From NCBI RefSeq assembly GCF_946885855.1, contig NZ_CAMPHH010000228.1:1-5533 (forward strand): a stretch of DNA of 5,533 bases, read 5' to 3'. The position numbers and the translations under genes are program-made. This DNA comes from an uncultured Actinotalea sp. Its GTDB lineage: Bacteria > Actinomycetota > Actinomycetes > Actinomycetales > Cellulomonadaceae. Below, piece after piece: positions 1 to 5,533 of this stretch (its first letter is position 1; each line of letters begins with the position of its first letter). The notes under the pieces are model-generated. The model searched no databases and was not told the origin of the DNA. It saw only the letters and a list, made by a program, of their open reading frames with translations.

Positions 1-1521
1 CCGGACACGATGCCCGTCCAGCGGTACAACATCCCGTCCGCCGAGGGCTTCGAGCGCCGGTGGTGGAGCCCGGTCAACGTGCCGGTGCTGGACCGGGACG
101 GTCGGGTCAGCCTGCTCGTCCACCGCGTCGAGGACGTCACGCCCGTCATCGCGGACCTCGTGGAGCGCGGCGAGGTCCGCGATCCCGACGCGGTCACCCT
201 GCCCGCGCAGGCACCGCCCCTGGTCGACCTCTACCTGCGCGGCCACGAGCTGCGGGACGCGCTGACCGAGGAGTCCGTCGCCGCCCTGCGGCTCAACGGT
301 CTGGTCGAGGTGGCCCGGCGCCTCAACAGCGCCGAGACGCTCGACGACCTCCTCGACGTCGTCGTCAGCCGCGGCCTGCAGGTCCTCGGCGCCGAGGGCG
401 GCCTCGTGGCCGAGATCGACGGAGACGTCCTGGTGACCACGGCGACCGCCGCCGTCGACCCGCACCGGCGGCGCCGGCACGACCGCGCCCCGCTCACCGG
501 GCGGCTGCCGTCGTCGGTCGCCGCCGCGACGCGGGCCCGCGTGCTGCTGCCGAGCCGGGACACCTCGCTCGCCTGGTCCGCGGAGATGCCGGACATCGTC
601 GAGAGCACCGGGCTCGTCGCCTGGGCTTCGCTCCCCCTCGAGGTGGGAGCGAAGGTCCTCGGCTCGCTGACGGTCGGCTGGCGCGTGGCGCAGCACTTCG
701 ACGAGCGGGACGTCCAGCTTCTCGACGCGTTCGCCGCGCTCCTGGCCCAGGCCCTGCACCGGATCCGGCGGGCCGAGCACGACCGCGAGCGGCTCGCCGC
801 CGAGCGCGCGCTCATGACGGAGCTCCAGCTGAGCCTGCTCACGGAGCCCGTGCAGCCGGAGGGCCTCGAGGTGGCCGTGCGCTATCGCCCGTCCGCCCAG
901 CACGCCCGGATCGGCGGCGACTGGTACGACGCGTTCCGCAGCGGGCCGGACCACCTGGACGTCGTCATCGGGGACGTTACCGGCCACGACCGGGAGGCCG
1001 CGGCGACCATGGCGCAGCTGCGCACGCTGGTCCGCGGAGTCAGCGCGACGCTCCGGTCCTCGCCGGGCGCCGTCCTCGAGGCGGTCGAGCAGGCGATGAG
1101 CCGCCTGGAGCTGGACACCTTCGCCACGGCGGTCGTCGCGCAGGTGCGGCTCGACGCCGACGCGGACGGCTCCCGACGGGTGCGCTGGTCCAGCGCCGGC
1201 CACCTCCCGCCCGTGGTGCTCCACCCCGACGGGGGCGTCGAGCCGCTGCGCGCGCCGCCGCAGCTGCTCCTGGGCCTCTCGCCGACCACCCGACGGCGTG
1301 ACCACGAGGTCGCCCTGCGCCCGGGCGCGAGCCTCGTGCTCTACACCGACGGGCTCGTGGAGAGCCGGGCCTCGTCCGCGCGGGACGGGATCGAGCGCCT
1401 CCTGCAGACGCTGGAGGACCGGGCCGGGCTGTCCGCGCAGGAGATCTGCGACCTCCTCCTCGAGACCCAGGAGCGCCAGGAGGACGACGTCGCCCTGCTC
1501 GTGCTGCGCGCCCTGCCCTGA
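1..1521 (+). CDS. PAS-GAF-SpoIIE (PP2C-type) serine/threonine phosphatase, 5' truncated by window edge
   Basis: This is a cytoplasmic signalling phosphatase of the RsbU/SpoIIE type, which typically dephosphorylates an anti-sigma-factor antagonist. Residues below are counted from the ATG at 10. Residues 1-44 look like the last strands of a PAS domain (RRWWSPVNVPVLDRDGRV, then HRVEDVT). Residues about 95-253 form a GAF domain, and a helical connector (about 250-275) leads to the catalytic domain at about 285-500. Metal-binding acidic motifs are intact: IGGDWYDAF (301-309), GDVTGHD (321-327), SAGHLPP (395-401), YTDGLVE (445-451) and EDDVALL (491-497), so it should be active. The ATG at 10 is probably internal: the frame is open to base 1 (codons for P-D-T), no ribosome site precedes it, and the PAS domain would otherwise be cut in half. 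The true start lies upstream. No partner anti-sigma or antagonist gene is visible. The family call is secure; the target and the sensed ligand are unknown. Confidence 0.93.
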   Translation, partial: PDTMPVQRYNIPSAEGFERRWWSPVNVPVLDRDGRVSLLVHRVEDVTPVIADLVERGEVRDPDAVTLPAQAPPLVDLYLRGHELRDALTEESVAALRLNGLVEVARRLNSAETLDDLLDVVVSRGLQVLGAEGGLVAEIDGDVLVTTATAAVDPHRRRRHDRAPLTGRLPSSVAAATRARVLLPSRDTSLAWSAEMPDIVESTGLVAWASLPLEVGAKVLGSLTVGWRVAQHFDERDVQLLDAFAALLAQALHRIRRAEHDRERLAAERALMTELQLSLLTEPVQPEGLEVAVRYRPSAQHARIGGDWYDAFRSGPDHLDVVIGDVTGHDREAAATMAQLRTLVRGVSATLRSSPGAVLEAVEQAMSRLELDTFATAVVAQVRLDADADGSRRVRWSSAGHLPPVVLHPDGGVEPLRAPPQLLLGLSPTTRRRDHEVALRPGASLVLYTDGLVESRASSARDGIERLLQTLEDRAGLSAQEICDLLLETQERQEDDVALLVLRALP

Positions 1522-1561
1522 GCGCGGAGCCCCTTGCGCGGTGCCCGGCGGACGACGGCGC

Positions 1562-2380
1562 TCAGCCGCGCACGGCGCCGCCGAGCGCGGCCTGCACGGT
1601 CCGCCACGAGGTGTCGTCCGCGGCCACCAGGAGCGGACCGCCGGACGGCACCGCCGTGTACTCCGCGCCGTCGAAGAAGCGGGACACCCCGCCCGCCTCG
1701 CGCACGAGGACCGCTCCCGGTGCGTGGTCCCAGGGCGACGCCCGCCAGTACCCCAGGTAGTCGCGCTCGCCCGTGACCAGGCGCGAGTACTCCCATCCCG
1801 ACCACAGCCGCTGCGCCGTCCCGGCACCGACGCCCAGGTCGGGCGAGCCGGCCTCGACGCGCGCCCGCGTGGCGGCGTCCATCGCCCAGACGGCGACGGC
1901 GCCCGACAGTGCGTCGGGGTCCGCCGGCGGGCGGGTGACCCGTCGGCCGTCGACCCAGGTCCCGGCACCGCGCTCGGCGACGAGCGTCCGTCCGTGCGCC
2001 GGCAGGCAGATCCAGCCGGCCACGGCCTCGCCCTGCTCGACGAGCGCGACCATGACGGCGTGGTCCGGTGACCCCTCGACGAAGGCGCGGGTCCCGTCGA
2101 GCGGGTCCACCACCCACGCCCGCGGGGCGGAGTCCAGCGCGCGCAGGACCCGCGGGTCGGCGGCCACGGCCTCCTCCCCCACCACGGGGACGCCCGGGGC
2201 CAGCGCGGTCAGGCCCTCGGTGAGCAGCGCCTCCGCCTCGTGGTCCACGACGGTGACGACGTCGTCGGCGCCCTTCGCGTGGACCTCACCGGAGGTGAGC
2301 GCGCGGAACCGCGGCGTGACCACCGTGGCGGCGACGTGCTCGACCAGGACGCGCACGGCGTCCACGTCGATGGTCCTCAT
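1562..2380 (-). CDS. Inositol monophosphatase family protein
   Basis: A 272-residue Mg2+-dependent phosphatase of the IMPase/FBPase fold, close to the usual family length of 250-280. The metal and phosphate motifs are all present: VVTVVD (41-46), GEE (68-70), the signature DPLDGTRAF (92-100) and the C-terminal WDHAPG (217-222). It is therefore probably catalytic and soluble, with no signal peptide or membrane segment. Relatives hydrolyse inositol-1-phosphate, histidinol phosphate (HisN) or PAP/PAPS (CysQ). The sequence does not settle the substrate, and the DPLDGTRAFVEG stretch differs from the DPIDGTKNF form I associate with mycobacterial HisN. The ATG at 2380 is supported by GGAGG 11 bases upstream. 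The gene starts 66 bases after the guaB stop on the same strand, so read-through from guaB is plausible. It converges with the phosphatase gene ending at 1521, and I see no convincing terminator in the 40 bases between them. Confidence 0.92.
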   Translation of the reverse strand: MRTIDVDAVRVLVEHVAATVVTPRFRALTSGEVHAKGADDVVTVVDHEAEALLTEGLTALAPGVPVVGEEAVAADPRVLRALDSAPRAWVVDPLDGTRAFVEGSPDHAVMVALVEQGEAVAGWICLPAHGRTLVAERGAGTWVDGRRVTRPPADPDALSGAVAVWAMDAATRARVEAGSPDLGVGAGTAQRLWSGWEYSRLVTGERDYLGYWRASPWDHAPGAVLVREAGGVSRFFDGAEYTAVPSGGPLLVAADDTSWRTVQAALGGAVRG

Positions 2381-2387
2381 GCCCCGA

Positions 2388-2396
2388 TCCCCCTCC
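2388..2396 (-). promoter_or_regulatory. Shine-Dalgarno site of the inositol monophosphatase-family gene
   Basis: On the minus strand the bases read GGAGGGGGA, with GGAGG ending 11 bases before the ATG at 2380. This supports that start. Just upstream (about 2397-2415) is a small GC-rich inverted repeat (GAGC/GCTC core) that could form a weak hairpin near the ribosome site; its significance is uncertain. Confidence 0.6.
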
Positions 2397-2446
2397 GCGA
2401 GCCCGCTCCGCGCGGTCGCGCCGGGTCCTCGTGCGTGCTCGTCCGG

Positions 2447-4129
<1,683 letters not shown>

Positions 4130-4843
4130 TCAGCGGATGAGGCCCCGGCGCAGCCCGATGGCGACCGCCTGGGCGCGGTCGGACGCGCCGAGCTTGCGGA
4201 ACAGGCGGCGGGCGTGGGTCTTCACCGTGTCCTCGGAGAGGAAGAGGTCCGCGCCGATCTGAGCGTTGGAACGCCCGTGGCTCATGCCCGAGAGGACCTC
4301 GAGCTCGCGCTTGGTGAGGTCGCCCGGGACGGTGCGGTGCGCACCGTTGCGGCCGGGGTCCCCCGCGGTCGCACCCGGGCCGGCCGACCCGCCGGACGAC
4401 ACGGTGCCCGACGGCGCACCGGGGGCGCCGGGGGCGCCGGGGGCACGGTCGGGTCGGGCGGCCTGCTGCGGGACCACCGAGGCGGAGAGGCTGTGGGCGG
4501 CGACGGCGGCCAGCTCGCTGCGGTCGACGTCGGGCGCGAGGTACCCCCGGGCGCCCAGGGCGATGGCCCGGTCCAGGGTGATCTCGTCGCCTGGCACAGC
4601 GAGCATGATGACGACCGGGTTCACCCCGAGGACGCGGAGCCGGCGCAGGGCCTCGATCGGCCCGGTCCCGGGCAGGTGCGCGTCGAGGAGCACGAGGGCC
4701 GGCGCCGCGCGCCGGGCCAGTGCGAGGAGCTCTTCCGCCGTGGCTGCCGCCCGTGCGGGCGCGAGGGCGGGGATGCCGTGGGCGGCGGCGACCACCCTCT
4801 CGCGCACGCTCGAGGAGCCGTGGCACACGATGACGCCTGCCAT
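4130..4843 (-). CDS. BldM-like orphan response regulator (degenerate receiver plus LuxR-type HTH)
   Basis: A 237-residue predicted DNA-binding transcription regulator. Residues 1-118 have the receiver alternation of strands and helices, with Asp54 (VLLDAHLPG) at the phosphoacceptor position. The acidic pair normally after strand 1 is replaced by Cys-His (VIVCHGSS), the Thr/Ser after strand 4 is Ala82 (IMLAVPGDE), and the conserved Lys of GYLxKD is missing (GYLAPD, 100-105). Normal phosphorylation is therefore unlikely. A low-complexity Gly/Ala/Pro/Ser linker (about 129-170) leads to a LuxR/NarL helix-turn-helix (175-237) with MSHGRSNAQIG and LFLSEDTVKTHARRLF. From memory this domain is nearly the same as Streptomyces BldM, whose gene also lies near guaB; BldM is about 203 residues, and the longer linker explains the difference. 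ATG 4843 is chosen for its strong AAGGAGG; an ATG at 4909 would add an Arg-rich 22-residue tail. It is encoded upstream of guaB on the same strand. Response-regulator identity is secure; orthology to BldM is probable. Confidence 0.9.
   Translation of the reverse strand: MAGVIVCHGSSSVRERVVAAAHGIPALAPARAAATAEELLALARRAAPALVLLDAHLPGTGPIEALRRLRVLGVNPVVIMLAVPGDEITLDRAIALGARGYLAPDVDRSELAAVAAHSLSASVVPQQAARPDRAPGAPGAPGAPSGTVSSGGSAGPGATAGDPGRNGAHRTVPGDLTKRELEVLSGMSHGRSNAQIGADLFLSEDTVKTHARRLFRKLGASDRAQAVAIGLRRGLIR
4416..4446 (-). repeat. 9-base tandem repeat encoding Gly-Ala-Pro units in the regulator linker
   Basis: On the plus strand there are three consecutive 9-base units: GCACCGGGG, GCGCCGGGG, GCGCCGGGG, then a partial GCAC. 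Read in the gene's frame they encode repeated Ala-Pro-Gly triplets (residues about 134-144 of the response regulator). Unit boundaries are exact apart from single-base changes in the outer copies. Such a repeat can expand or contract by slippage in steps of three residues without breaking the frame. Confidence 0.75.
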
Positions 4844-4846
4844 CGG

Positions 4847-4855
4847 CCTCCTTCC
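4847..4855 (-). promoter_or_regulatory. Shine-Dalgarno site of the BldM-like regulator
   Basis: On the minus strand the bases read GGAAGGAGG, containing the full AAGGAGG consensus, followed by ccg and the ATG at 4843. The 3-base spacing is shorter than usual, but it is the only strong site in the region and it decides the start against the upstream ATG at 4909. I could not identify a confident promoter in the rest of the 110-base gap up to 4953. Confidence 0.7.
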
Positions 4856-4953
4856 GATCAGTCGCCGGCGGTTCCCGACGGCACGACGCTCGCCGTACGG
4901 GGTTGTCATCGGCCGGACGACCCGTGGACCTGAGCGTCCGGCAGGGGTGAACC

Positions 4954-5533
4954 TCAGCGCACGGTCGCCACGACCTCGTGGATCGTGCCGGGCAGCGTCC
5001 GGATGCGGTGGACGTTCGCCGCGACCGGCAGGTCCAGCGCCGGCCCCGCAGCGCCCTGGACGAACACCGGCACCGTCTCGTCCGCCTCGACCAGGACCCG
5101 GACCACCTCGGCCGCGTCGCCGGTGTCCTCCGCGTCCCCGACGTGGACGAGGACGGCCGCCGGGTGGAGGCGGGAGACCGCCTCGACGGCGGACCGCGGT
5201 GAGGCCGAGGAAAGCACCCGGGCGCGGACGCCCTGCTCCTGCAGCGCCGTCGCCACGACGTGCACGAGCAGGTCCGAGCCGGGACCCGGGGACAGGGCGA
5301 GGACGACCGGTGGCCTCGCGCCGCCGTCGCCCGACTCCTCGGCACGTCGCGCCGCCGACACCGCGGCCCGGCTGCGCAGCTCCGCGAAGGCCGCGGCGGT
5401 GAGGGCCGGCGCGGCGTGCTCACCGGGGCCCTCGAGCGTCACCCGCCCGACGAGGGTCCGCAGGGCCGGGTCCACGAGCTCGGACCACCAGGCCAGGGCG
5501 TCCCGGGGCTGGACGCGAGAGAGCATCCAGCCC
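4954..5533 (-). CDS. B12-binding-like (Rossmann) domain protein, probable C-terminal part of a regulator, 5' end outside window
   Basis: The visible 192 residues have two parts. The first about 60 (from the ATG at 5526: VQPRDALAWWSELVDPALRTL onward) are helical and resemble the cap region preceding B12-binding domains. Residues 73-190 show a Rossmann alternation: strand VVLALSP (74-80), helix, strand RARVLS (101-106), helix, strand AAVLVHVG (123-130), helix, strand VPVFVQG (152-158), a last strand near NVHRI, then a helix. In MerR/CarH-type sensors the first loop carries a motif with a cobalt-binding His; here it is SPGPGSDLLVHVV, with no Glu or His at the expected positions, so cobalamin binding is doubtful. 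The frame is open past the ATG at 5526 to the window edge (G-W before M), and no clear ribosome site is visible, so an N-terminal domain, perhaps a MerR-type helix-turn-helix, may lie outside. It sits 110 bases upstream of the BldM-like gene on the same strand. The fold call is moderate; the function is inferred. Confidence 0.7.
   Translation of the reverse strand, partial: GWMLSRVQPRDALAWWSELVDPALRTLVGRVTLEGPGEHAAPALTAAAFAELRSRAAVSAARRAEESGDGGARPPVVLALSPGPGSDLLVHVVATALQEQGVRARVLSSASPRSAVEAVSRLHPAAVLVHVGDAEDTGDAAEVVRVLVEADETVPVFVQGAAGPALDLPVAANVHRIRTLPGTIHEVVATVR

Noticed and set aside
60..1301. A 413-codon plus-strand frame within the SpoIIE phosphatase gene.
   Set aside because: Arg/Ala/Gly/Pro-rich shadow in another frame of a gene with intact catalytic motifs.
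1522..1561. Possible bidirectional terminator between the convergent phosphatase genes.
   Set aside because: Only short 4-base GCGC arms can be paired and there is no T-tract; not convincing in such GC-rich sequence.
4844..4909. Upstream ATG at 4909 for the response regulator (22 extra residues, Arg-rich).
   Set aside because: The receiver fold begins right at MAGVIV, and AAGGAGG sits immediately before the ATG at 4843; nothing comparable precedes 4909.
4904..4914. GCCGATGA on the minus strand, similar to the -10 part of WhiG/FliA promoters (GCCGATAA), upstream of the BldM-like gene.
   Set aside because: No TAAA-like element occurs 15 bases upstream (the bases there are CAGG), so the match is half a promoter and may be chance.

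Overview
The window is very GC-rich, uses GTG as well as ATG starts, and is densely coding. Gene content and protein style (PAS/GAF/SpoIIE phosphatase, a BldM-type orphan response regulator next to guaB) point to a high-GC actinobacterium. My best guess is the order Micrococcales, around Cellulomonadaceae or Promicromonosporaceae. That placement rests on recalled protein style, not on a search. No mobile element, tRNA, rRNA, CRISPR array or foreign-looking segment is visible, and no stretch over about 300 bases lacks a gene.

Layout: (1) 1-1521, plus strand, the 3' part of a SpoIIE/PP2C-type serine/threonine phosphatase with the end of a PAS domain, a GAF domain and an intact catalytic domain; its 5' end lies outside the window. 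(2) 1562-2380, minus strand, an inositol-monophosphatase-family phosphatase, convergent with gene 1 across a 40-base gap. (3) 2447-3997, minus strand, guaB (IMP dehydrogenase), 66 bases upstream of gene 2 and possibly co-transcribed with it. (4) 4130-4843, minus strand, a LuxR/NarL-type response regulator whose DNA-binding domain closely resembles Streptomyces BldM and whose receiver domain has lost most of its phosphorylation pocket. (5) 4954 to the window end, minus strand, the C-terminal part of a protein with a B12-binding-like (Rossmann) domain that lacks the usual cobalamin-ligand histidine.

The four minus-strand genes run in the same direction, but spacing and signals suggest at least two transcription units. 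A 132-base gap with two GC-rich dyads separates the regulator from guaB. A -10-like TACTAT lies 6 bases before the guaB GTG, the arrangement expected of a leaderless actinobacterial transcript. guaB makes XMP for guanine nucleotide synthesis. The remaining genes are signalling or regulatory proteins whose ligands and targets cannot be read from this sequence.

I see no clear sign of an undescribed multi-gene system. The most interesting points are the degenerate receiver of the BldM-like protein, the probable leaderless guaB promoter, and the cobalamin-site-deficient regulator-like protein at the right edge.
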